The position numbers and the translations under genes are program-made. Of a stretch of DNA of 38,407 nt, positions 32,159-38,407 are shown one piece after another (the first letter of the stretch is position 1; each line of letters opens with the position of its first letter). Source of the DNA: Bacteroidales bacterium UBA7569 (GTDB lineage: Bacteria; Bacteroidota; Bacteroidia; Bacteroidales; Paludibacteraceae); contig DLLF01000031.1 of the NCBI GenBank assembly GCA_002477945.1, positions 1 to 38,407 on the forward strand. Reading direction: 5' to 3'. The notes beneath the pieces are model-generated. The model was not told the DNA's origin and did not search any database. It saw only the letters and a program-made list of their open reading frames with translations.

Positions 32159-33343
32159 ATGACCGAAGACTGGTTGAATCCGACCATATATTCATTACAT
32201 GAGTTGTGTGAGCAAATCTACATCTCAGTTGAAGAACTCTGCCCCAAGAACTGTTGGGTTCGTGCAGAGATAGGTAGCATCTCGGTAAAAAACGGTAATT
32301 GCTATATGGAGTTGGTTGAGAAAGATGCTCACAGCGGCATATTGTCGGCTAAACTACGGGCAACCTGTTGGGCAAATCTGTATCCGATGTTATCCGCCTA
32401 TTTTTCGGAGACTACTCACCAAAATTTACAGGCAGGTATGCAAGTGCTAATGTGCGGGAATATCTGCTTTCATTCTGTTTACGGGCTGAGTTTCCATATT
32501 GCCGGTATAGACCCGTCATACACCTTAGGAGACTTAGAGAGGCAGCGGAGGGAGACCATTGAGCGACTCAAGAGCGACGGGGTGATTGATATGCAAAAGC
32601 AAATAGTGCTGCCGACATTGGTTCAACATATCGCAGTTATTTCCTCAGCAGATGCGGCAGGCTACGAGGATTTCCGCAATCAGTTGCATAACAACAGTGC
32701 ACACTTCTATTATCGCACGGAACTTTTCCCCGCAATAGTGCAAGGAGACAAGGCCGAGAAATCAATCATAAAGGCTCTCCTGCAGATATATGAACGCAGA
32801 GAGGATTTTCAGGCAGTGGCGATCCTACGAGGAGGAGGCGCAACAACCGATTTGAAATGTTTTGACAGTTACACATTGGCGGCATATTGTGCGCAATTCC
32901 CATTACCAATCATTACAGGAATAGGACATTTGCGTGATATTTCAGTGGTTGATATGGTCGTACATACAAGTGTAAAAACTCCGACAGCCGCGGCGGAGTT
33001 CCTTATTTCACACACAATGGCACAGCAGGACTTGTTGGTACAACTTGGACAAAGGCTATCAATGGTCTGCATGAAATCCATAATGCGTGAGAAACAAAAA
33101 TTAACAACTTTGCAAGCGCATCTGAGACAAGTATTGGCACAAATGCTGTACACTCAGAAAAACAGACTGTTGCTCATAAGCAAAAGTATTGATATGAACT
33201 CACCGGAACGCATCTATCGGTTAGGCTATTCACTCACAACATGTAAAGGCCGAATTGTCAGTAACACATCGGAAGTGAAAACGGGTGACGAATTAGTTAC
33301 TGAACTACAGGACGGAAAAGTGGTATCAATTGTACAGAAATGA
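32159..33343 (+). CDS. xseA: Exodeoxyribonuclease VII large subunit
   Basis: A 394-residue protein. The N-terminal OB-fold (YSLHELCEQIYISVEELCPKNCWVRAEIG to FHSVYGLSFHIAGIDPSYTLGDLE) and the catalytic region (HIAVISSADAAGYEDFRNQL, FPAIVQGDKAEKSI, VAILRGGGATTDLKCFDSYTLAAYCAQFPLPIITGIGHLRDISVVDMV) match XseA; the C-terminal coiled region follows (LTTLQAHLRQVLAQML). With XseB it degrades single-stranded DNA. MTEDWLNPTIYSL at 32159 is preferred to the overlapping upstream ATG at 32111 because homologues start with this segment. No xseB is found in the window. The ComEA-like gene overlaps its stop by 4 bp. Confidence 0.92.
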   Translation: MTEDWLNPTIYSLHELCEQIYISVEELCPKNCWVRAEIGSISVKNGNCYMELVEKDAHSGILSAKLRATCWANLYPMLSAYFSETTHQNLQAGMQVLMCGNICFHSVYGLSFHIAGIDPSYTLGDLERQRRETIERLKSDGVIDMQKQIVLPTLVQHIAVISSADAAGYEDFRNQLHNNSAHFYYRTELFPAIVQGDKAEKSIIKALLQIYERREDFQAVAILRGGGATTDLKCFDSYTLAAYCAQFPLPIITGIGHLRDISVVDMVVHTSVKTPTAAAEFLISHTMAQQDLLVQLGQRLSMVCMKSIMREKQKLTTLQAHLRQVLAQMLYTQKNRLLLISKSIDMNSPERIYRLGYSLTTCKGRIVSNTSEVKTGDELVTELQDGKVVSIVQK

Positions 33344-34248
33344 AAGAAAAACAACCTCACAAATACTTTATGAGCAAACGGCAGATGGCTGGTGCCCTAT
33401 TGTTCGGAGGCTTAATGGTGGGTATCCTCGCAGCAGGAATATGTTTGCATAAGGTAAAAATGAAACAACTTGACAATGAGTCGGGACTTCAACTGATGCA
33501 AGAAAAGGCTGAGGCTATTGAAAAGAGACTGAAGAAATATGACAAGTACAGTCCGCAGAAAAAAATAAAAGAGACTATTCAAATCCATTTACACCCATTC
33601 GACCCCAACACCGCTGACAGTACCACATTGATTGAAGAAGGCTTGCCGCATTGGATTGTGAGGATGATGATGAACTATCGTCGGAAAGGCGGAAGATACA
33701 AACAGGTGGAAGATCTTAAGAAGATACCCCATATTCCTGATACCGTTTATGCGCGGATTGCTCCATTTGTTGAGATTGACAGTAGTCTCTGGATAGGTGA
33801 TACGCTACATAACAAACAACACATTGCCCGATGGCAGCAAAAGAGAGACACAATCTTGGAACTCAACTCGTGTGATACGGCGCAACTGAAACTACTCAAG
33901 GGCATCGGCACCTACACGGCACAACAGATTGTGACCTATAGAAAAAGGTTAGGCGGATATGTTTCCGTAGAGCAATTGAGAGAAGTGAGAGGTCTGCAAT
34001 CGGCATCAGACACTCTGCTGCAACACTTCATTGTTTGCGCGGATTCAATACATCCAATACACGTCAATTTCAGTAGCGTAGAACGACTGCAGAAACACCC
34101 GTATATCACCTTTGCGCAGGCCAAAGCCATCTACGAATACAGACGGGAACGTTATCGGTTACACAACATAAGCGACCTGAGAAATGTAGAGGTATTCAAA
34201 GAAGAAGATTTACTGCGACTTGCTCCCTACTTGTCGTTTGAAGAATAG
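33340..34248 (+). CDS. Membrane-anchored helix-hairpin-helix protein, ComEA-like
   Basis: A 302-residue protein with a single N-terminal membrane segment (about 15-36, GALLFGGLMVGILAAGICLH) and three successive HhH units: FDPNTADSTTLIEEGLPHWIV (about 87), LELNSCDTAQLKLLKGIGTYTA (about 173) and VNFSSVERLQKHPYITFAQA (about 246). ComEA of naturally transformable bacteria is an inner-membrane-anchored DNA receptor with one HhH pair; this longer multi-HhH form is usual in Bacteroidetes. ATGA overlap with xseA places it last in the rpe-comEC-xseA unit. A DNA-binding role in uptake is inferred from domain and neighbours. Its stop is 13 bp from that of the convergent DUF4270 gene. Confidence 0.85.
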   Translation: MKEKQPHKYFMSKRQMAGALLFGGLMVGILAAGICLHKVKMKQLDNESGLQLMQEKAEAIEKRLKKYDKYSPQKKIKETIQIHLHPFDPNTADSTTLIEEGLPHWIVRMMMNYRRKGGRYKQVEDLKKIPHIPDTVYARIAPFVEIDSSLWIGDTLHNKQHIARWQQKRDTILELNSCDTAQLKLLKGIGTYTAQQIVTYRKRLGGYVSVEQLREVRGLQSASDTLLQHFIVCADSIHPIHVNFSSVERLQKHPYITFAQAKAIYEYRRERYRLHNISDLRNVEVFKEEDLLRLAPYLSFEE

Positions 34249-34261
34249 AGTATCCAACCGA

Positions 34262-35659
34262 TCAAAAACCTGAATAGACGACCTCAAAACGCATCGGGTT
34301 GTCCTTGTTGTTGGCACTACGCACTATGGTTGAGGAAACCGTATGCTGAGGTTGTACGGAAGAGATAATAGTCGAAGTGCCGGAAGACGATGTCGTTACA
34401 TGAACAGGAACAAGAAGCATACGAAGACTATCTACTGCCAACTGTTGACGAAGTTGCCGGGTCAACAACGTAGAGATGTCGTATTCATAATAATACTTCG
34501 GATATCCGTCTGCATCTACCCCCGCAGTGAGTGCACACAAAATCGCACAAGTATCATCAGGCAATTCTCTCTCCTTAAAGAAACGCTCGGAAGCATCTTT
34601 CTTGAGCAACAGCATATAGGAAGCCGGCTGTGCCCAATCGTCAGACGTTCTATCCGTTGTAGCCCCAGAATAGACATTCAGCACATCAACCGTCAGTTTT
34701 GCACGGTTGACATAAGGCCGCTTGCTGCCCAACTTTCCGCTGATACTGTCTCCCATAAGCTTGATGGGAACGGCTAATTCTGTATAGATGTTGGCAGGAG
34801 AAACTATGAAATTGATACTGTCGTTCATGGCCTGCAATTCGGACCATGGAGCATTGGTGTATTGGATATGATTCACCTGCCTTACTTCTGAATTGGCATA
34901 GAACGATTTCATGTCGGAAACCGTAGTATCCCTACCATCTTTCTGATAAGTAAAATGGTAATAAACCACCATAGTCACCTGTCCTATATACAGAAGAGTG
35001 GCACTACCAAACTCACTACTAATGTACAACCCCTTGAAAGCCTGGTTAAAGGCTTCCTGCGAAGAATAATCATTGCGTGCAAAGAACGACTTGGCAAACT
35101 CGTCATTTGTTTTGAAACGGATGTAAGGAATATATTGTTTTGTTGAGGAAGAATAGATTGAGTCAGTTGGCGATGCTGCGGTGATCACACGAGGCCGGTT
35201 AAGAATGAACGTCGACTCTTCAAGACTGCAATAATCCTCCACATTGATATTGGACGGATAAATTTCTGTATATTGGAATGTCTTCTTGTCCATTTCATGT
35301 ACGGAAATACTCATAGGAGAATTACCATCACCATACCACGAATTATAGTACAGAAACAAACAAACAGAATCCACCTCTGACGACTCGGGATAACGATAAT
35401 CAATAGGGCAGGCAAACTGCGCCAATATATCGGCATGGAGCGTCCCGAAACGGCTGTCACACTCTCCAAGAAGAAAAGAATCCGGTGCGGAATAAATATA
35501 ATCAACTCTCTGCAGCGATGATTGAACACCAAAAGAATCCACACCTACCACAATGAAATCTTCTTCGGGCAGAACAGAGAGACCGGAATGCATATCATCA
35601 TCCTTGCATGCGGCTAAACACAGAAGAACAGACAATAATGTCAGCAAATGTTTCCTCAT
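34262..35659 (-). CDS. DUF4270 lipoprotein
   Basis: A 465-residue lipoprotein with signal MRKHLLTLLSVLLCLAAC (C18). The pattern LGECDSRFGTLHADILAQFACP and the spread-out beta-rich body (VDSVCLFLYYNSWYGDGNSPMSISVHEM, YEYDISTLLTRQLRQQL) match the DUF4270 family, which in Bacteroides lies next to a starch/glycogen-synthase-like gene, as here (4-bp gap). It is probably outer-membrane associated. Function is not known. Confidence 0.82.
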   Translation of the reverse strand: MRKHLLTLLSVLLCLAACKDDDMHSGLSVLPEEDFIVVGVDSFGVQSSLQRVDYIYSAPDSFLLGECDSRFGTLHADILAQFACPIDYRYPESSEVDSVCLFLYYNSWYGDGNSPMSISVHEMDKKTFQYTEIYPSNINVEDYCSLEESTFILNRPRVITAASPTDSIYSSSTKQYIPYIRFKTNDEFAKSFFARNDYSSQEAFNQAFKGLYISSEFGSATLLYIGQVTMVVYYHFTYQKDGRDTTVSDMKSFYANSEVRQVNHIQYTNAPWSELQAMNDSINFIVSPANIYTELAVPIKLMGDSISGKLGSKRPYVNRAKLTVDVLNVYSGATTDRTSDDWAQPASYMLLLKKDASERFFKERELPDDTCAILCALTAGVDADGYPKYYYEYDISTLLTRQLRQQLAVDSLRMLLVPVHVTTSSSGTSTIISSVQPQHTVSSTIVRSANNKDNPMRFEVVYSGF

Positions 35660-35663
35660 GTTT

Positions 35664-36479
35664 TTATTCTTCCTCCAACAGTTGATTAAAGAAACTTAAG
35701 TAGGTCTCGTATGATTCATTATATGGCATAAACGGCTTTTCAGATTCTTTAACCACACCCAACAGATGCGCATCAAGATTAGGTGCAGATTGTACCACCG
35801 CATCGGAATACTCAAGCGCAAACTGCATCAAAAGATCGTAACAAACCTCTTTGCCTTCCAACATTCTGACCTGCTCGGGTTTTACACCGTCTATAAGGAT
35901 TTTCTCGGCAAACTTTGTGCCAAAGGGAGTATGAAAAGACTGATCGTAAAGCGAATATACTATCTTGGATCTTGAGAAAAACGGTGTATCAGCGTATGCG
36001 GTTTTGAGGTAAAGCGGTGCCAAAGCAGACATCCAACCGCTGCAGTATATAATATCAGGAGTCCAACGCAGTTTCTTAACGGTTTCAATCACACCGCGAG
36101 CAAAGAAGATGCAACGCTCATCGTTATCGGCATAATCGTTCCCATGCTCATCTGTCACGCCTTTTCTGCGGCGAAAGAAATCGTCATTGTCAATGAAATA
36201 GATCTGAATACGTGCATTCTGTATCGAAGCAACTTTCAGCAACAGAGGATGGTCGGTATCATCAATGATGATATTCATACCCGAAAGACGTATCACTTCA
36301 TGCAATTGGTTGCGACGCTCGTTGATATCACCGAACTTCGGCATGAAAGTACGCGTTTCGTATCCTGATTGCTGGCACAACTCAGGCAATTTCCTGTTCA
36401 ATAGACGAACGGGGGTTTCCTCTGCTAAGTACGGATAAATCTCTTGCGAGATAAACAAAACACGTTTCGGCTCTTTCAT
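35664..36479 (-). CDS. Starch/glycogen synthase catalytic-domain (GT5) protein, N-terminal domain only
   Basis: A 271-residue cytoplasmic protein, MKEPKRVLFISQEIYPYLAEETPVRLLNRKLPEL, with RTFMPKFGDINERRNQLHEVIRLSG and WTPDIIYCSGWMSALAPLYLKTAY, which match the GT5 N-terminal Rossmann domain of starch synthases. The C-terminal GT-B half with the nucleotide-sugar site is absent, and the usual N-terminal KxGGL motif is replaced by EETPV. It therefore is unlikely to be an ordinary glycogen synthase. Short GT5 proteins next to DUF4270 are a conserved Bacteroidales arrangement. I chose 36479 over 36743 because the exact promoter at 36573-36604 lies between them and the extension has no family match. 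Confidence 0.8.
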   Translation of the reverse strand: MKEPKRVLFISQEIYPYLAEETPVRLLNRKLPELCQQSGYETRTFMPKFGDINERRNQLHEVIRLSGMNIIIDDTDHPLLLKVASIQNARIQIYFIDNDDFFRRRKGVTDEHGNDYADNDERCIFFARGVIETVKKLRWTPDIIYCSGWMSALAPLYLKTAYADTPFFSRSKIVYSLYDQSFHTPFGTKFAEKILIDGVKPEQVRMLEGKEVCYDLLMQFALEYSDAVVQSAPNLDAHLLGVVKESEKPFMPYNESYETYLSFFNQLLEEE

Positions 36480-36572
36480 AGACTCATTTTTATGCCTTCG
36501 GAAACACGACATACCGGTCAATTGTTCCCAAGTGGTTTTTCTAACAGCAACCGCCAAATATAGACGGCATTG

Positions 36573-36604
36573 CAAAGGTACAAAAAAGAAATTGTTATTA
36601 CAAA
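36573..36604 (-). promoter_or_regulatory. Promoter of the GT5-domain gene
   Basis: Minus strand TTTG (36601-36604), 20 bp, TACCTTTG (36573-36580): exact consensus. Leader about 87 nt. Confidence 0.85.
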
Positions 36605-36772
36605 TCTTTGACAATGTATTTGCTGTGCGTCCCTGTTCCGACACCCTGTTTGCCTGTCCCGTTTCGATACTCTTACAAGGAGAAACTCGGAAAATCTCGT
36701 GTATGAAACAATTGGGCTTCTCTACGAGGACATTCTTTTTCATTTCCCGCCACCCATGCCGTCATTTCTCCA

Positions 36773-36804
36773 TTTGCACGAGTCGAATAACTGTTGTACT
36801 TTTG
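36773..36804 (+). promoter_or_regulatory. Promoter upstream of the BspA-like gene
   Basis: TTTG (36773-36776), 20 bp, TACTTTTG (36797-36804): exact consensus. It is the only consensus promoter seen ahead of the BspA-like gene, about 317 bp before its ATG, so the transcript would have a leader of about 310 nt. Confidence 0.75.
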
Positions 36805-36810
36805 TGTCGT

Positions 36811-37018
36811 AAAGTCTTGACGGACTTTGCATATACATATTGATAGCGTTTATTGACGCTTTGTGCTTGACAAACGGAAACTTGCAAACTTCTTTATCAA
36901 GTCAGAAACAAAGTAGCAATAGATGCCTATGGATATGACTTTACAATACTGTATTGGTTATAGTGTGTTGTCATATCAGCGTAGGTTTCCTGTTGTTTTT
37001 ATTTGACTTGATAGGCAT
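36811..37018 (+). other. Hairpin-rich leader or small RNA region
   Basis: Successive pairings: AAAGTC / GACTTT (36811-36828), AGCGT / ACGCT (36845-36860), GATATGAC (36932-36939) / GTCATATC (36970-36977) enclosing CAATAC / GTATTG (36944-36956), and ATGCCTAT (36923-36930) / ATAGGCAT (37011-37018). A further pair, TATCAAGTCA (36895-36904) / TGACTTGATA (37004-37013), shares three bases with the last one, so both outer stems cannot form fully together. Structure is inferred by eye. Confidence 0.4.
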
Positions 37019-37120
37019 TGCAAGGCCTCCGTTTGTGAATAAAACAACGGATGTCTGCGCTTTCTTTGTGGCTGGTTTTGTGCAATCGGTAATGCAACGG
37101 CAATTAACAACAAAAAACAA

Positions 37121-38197
37121 ATGAATATGAAAACAAAACTCTTTACCCTTGTTGTGGCTCTCCTCGCCACCATCTCCTCCCTCTTTGCCTACGACTTCCA
37201 ATCCGGCGACCTCTACTACAACATAACAAGTGATACGACCGTGGAGGTAACCTATCAGTTATATTGTGAACAGGGCAACTATAGCGGACTGACCTCTGTC
37301 AATATCCCTGCCTCAGTAACCTACAACGACAAAGAATATAATGTGACAAGCATCGGAATGATTGCTTTTGAGTATTCTGCTCTTACCGGGGTTGTTATTC
37401 CCGAAGGTGTAACAATCATCGGTCATGGTGCTTTTTATGAATGTACAAGTCTCACTTCTGTAGTAATACCTAATAGCGTAGCAATCATCGGAGATGAGGC
37501 TTTCCGAGATTGTGGGGCGCTGACCTCCCTTGTTATCCCCGACAATGTAACATATATAGGCCATAATGCCTTTTCTAATGTTCTCAATATAGCATATAAC
37601 GGTTCTCTGACTGATAATTCACTTTGGGGCGCAAGATGCAAGAATGGTTATGTGGACGGTTTCTTTGTTTATGCAGATGAAAACCAAACGAACTTGTTGG
37701 GATGCAGTAATGCTGCAACCGGTGAAATCGCTGTTCCCGCTGGTGTCACCCATATCGGAAATTACGCATTCTCAAGGTGCTCCAATCTCACCTCGGTCAT
37801 TCTTCCTGAGGGCGTAACAAGCATAGAAGAGTGGACTTTTGGTTACTGCCTTAATCTTACCTCTGTTACTATTCCGAACAGCGTAACAAGTATCGGAGAC
37901 TATGCTTTCTATTGCACAGGGTTTACTTCTGTTACTATCCCCAATAGTGTTACAAGTATTGGAAGTGGGGCTTTCTCTCAATGTTATAACCTTGTCTCTG
38001 TCACAATTCCAAATAGTGTAACAAGTATCGGAGACTATGCTTTCGGTGGGGTCTTAAACGTTGTTTACGATGGTACCGCTACAGGCGCACCATGGGGGGG
38101 GGGCAAAATGCGTAAATGGTTATGTGGACGGTTTCTTTGTTTATGCAAATGCAACCAAAACAAACCTGTTGGCATGCAACCGTGTTGCAATGGGTGA
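37121..38197 (+). CDS. BspA-like leucine-rich repeat surface protein, frameshifted at a G tract
   Basis: The frame encodes 358 residues as written. A signal peptide (MNMKTKLFTLVVALLATISSLFA) precedes about eight LRR_5 (BspA-type) units of about 23 residues, such as LTSVTIPNSVTSIGDYAF. The block is interrupted by a spacer, WGARCKNGYVDGFFVYADENQTNLLGCSNAATGEIAVP shape, and the next copy of that spacer begins at APWG, where ten consecutive G (38094-38103) push the frame off; the last 26 or so residues (KMRKWLCG...) are out of frame and end at 38197. The original frame resumes at 38103. BspA-like proteins are secreted and often bind host or matrix ligands. The start could be 37121 or 37127. Confidence 0.85.
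   Translation: MNMKTKLFTLVVALLATISSLFAYDFQSGDLYYNITSDTTVEVTYQLYCEQGNYSGLTSVNIPASVTYNDKEYNVTSIGMIAFEYSALTGVVIPEGVTIIGHGAFYECTSLTSVVIPNSVAIIGDEAFRDCGALTSLVIPDNVTYIGHNAFSNVLNIAYNGSLTDNSLWGARCKNGYVDGFFVYADENQTNLLGCSNAATGEIAVPAGVTHIGNYAFSRCSNLTSVILPEGVTSIEEWTFGYCLNLTSVTIPNSVTSIGDYAFYCTGFTSVTIPNSVTSIGSGAFSQCYNLVSVTIPNSVTSIGDYAFGGVLNVVYDGTATGAPWGGGKMRKWLCGRFLCLCKCNQNKPVGMQPCCNG
38094..38103 (+). repeat. Ten-G homopolymer within the BspA-like gene
   Basis: A run of exactly ten G in CCATGG(8 more G)CAAAATGC. Six G restores the spacer WGAKC seen elsewhere in this protein type; nine G would also be in frame with one extra glycine. Ten is out of frame. Confidence 0.9.
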
Positions 38198-38407
38198 TAT
38201 TACTATCCCGAATAGTGTAACGAGTATTGGAGATGGAGCCTTCTCTGAATGTTATGGTCTTACCTCAGTCTCTATTCCCAATAGTGTAAAGAGCATTGGA
38301 TCTTTTGCCTTCTCTGGTTGCTATAATCTTACATCTATCTATATTCCAAAGAGTGTAATAATCATTGGAGAGAATGCCTTTGTCCGTTGCACCGGTCTCA
38401 CTTCCAT
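38103..38407 (+). pseudogene. Continuation of the BspA-like gene in the +1 frame, open at the window end
   Basis: From GCA at 38103 the frame reads AKCVNGYVDGFFVYANA, then NLLACNRVAMGDITIPNSV, and three further LRR units (ITIPNSVTSIGDGAF, VSIPNSVKSIGSFAF, IYIPKSVIIIGENAF), without a stop up to base 38407. It repeats the spacer of 37628-37725 and is plainly the rest of the same protein. It is either a real frameshifted (switched-off) part or evidence of a homopolymer error. Confidence 0.88.

Larger units (their letters stand above)
36480..37120. other. Intergenic block of 641 bp between divergent genes
   Basis: Contains the minus-strand promoter of the GT5 gene, a second exact promoter facing the other way (36773-36804) and a chain of hairpins and inverted repeats between 36811 and 37018. 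No gene is recognised; the minus-strand frame extending the GT5 protein to 36743 and a plus-strand frame at 36532-36843 have no recognisable product. Confidence 0.7.
37290..38407 (+). repeat. Internal repeats of the BspA-like gene (69-bp LRR units and a spacer duplicated once)
   Basis: LRR_5 units of about 69 bp recur with the coding core of IPNSVTSIG. The spacer at 37628-37725 (NGYVDGFFVYA) is repeated at about 38106-38203, so the gene is built of larger modules as well as single units. These direct repeats could recombine. Confidence 0.75.

Noticed and set aside
36480..36743. 88-codon N-terminal extension of the GT5 protein
   Set aside because: An exact promoter lies inside it and the extension has no family resemblance.
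36532..36843. Plus-strand frame of 103 codons in the intergenic region
   Set aside because: No domain or start context; it crosses the minus-strand promoter and the plus-strand promoter.
36895..37013. Invertible promoter in front of the BspA-like gene
   Set aside because: The 10-bp inverted repeats are there, but neither orientation of the enclosed 99 bp contains a consensus promoter, and no invertase gene is seen.
1..38407. Insertion sequences, prophage, integrative element or defence system
   Set aside because: No transposase, integrase, phage structural, restriction or toxin-antitoxin genes are recognisable on either strand.

Overview
This window looks like chromosomal DNA of a member of the order Bacteroidales (phylum Bacteroidota). 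The evidence is a fused SecDF, a GldB-type lipoprotein, DUF4270, DUF3316 and DUF2147 proteins, an RprY-like regulator, a BspA-type leucine-rich repeat surface protein, tRNA-Glu directly upstream of rpsT, and above all the promoters. At least six sites match the Bacteroidetes housekeeping consensus TTTG-N20-TAnnTTTG exactly with a 20-bp spacer, and about a dozen more are near matches. Shine-Dalgarno sequences are largely absent. No phage, insertion sequence, CRISPR array or resistance gene is visible; this is mostly core chromosome.

Layout. 1-244: 5' end of pckA (minus strand). 245-959: intergenic block with a candidate small RNA (promoter plus terminator), a degenerate AGTTGA tract, a terminator-like hairpin and copy A of an 11-bp tandem repeat. 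960-8866: eight-gene minus-strand operon, tsaE to DUF3316 to S41 peptidase to ABC ATPase to gldB to sufS and two outer-membrane barrel proteins, the last carrying a ComEA-like helix-hairpin-helix (HhH) region. 8867-9207: intergenic with repeat copy B. 9208-12472: minus-strand operon of LD-carboxypeptidase, DUF2147 and a Pif1/RecD-like helicase. 12749-13642: small lipoprotein, tRNA-Glu and rpsT on plus. 13892-16039: divergent AraC regulator and a barrel protein. 16080-19718: divergent OPT transporter and acyl-CoA hydrolase/CoA-transferase. 19719-20136: intergenic with copy C. 20137-25334 (minus): secDF, initiator tRNA-Met, DUF2007 protein, sufB. 25416-28174 (minus): conserved unknown protein, polyprenyl diphosphate synthase, D-Ala-D-Ala ligase. 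28175-28681: intergenic with copy D. 28682-34248 (plus): response regulator, rpe, comEC, xseA and a ComEA-like protein. 34262-36479 (minus): GT5-domain protein and DUF4270 lipoprotein. 36480-37120: intergenic with a consensus promoter and a hairpin-rich leader. 37121-38407: BspA-like surface protein broken by a G10 tract and running off the window.

The least ordinary signals are: (1) a family of four intergenic arrays of exactly 11-bp units (core TTGAGG) ending in GTAA or GTAG; (2) a ten-G tract that frameshifts the BspA-like gene, with an intact reading frame resuming directly after it, as expected for a phase-variable switch (or an assembly error); (3) a roughly 310-nt hairpin-rich leader in front of that gene; (4) a compact promoter-to-terminator unit at 515-620; (5) suf genes scattered (sufS and sufB about 19 kb apart, no sufC or sufD beside either); and (6) an initiator tRNA with A29-U41 in place of the usual third G-C pair. 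All calls come from reading the sequence and recalling protein families; no searches were run.
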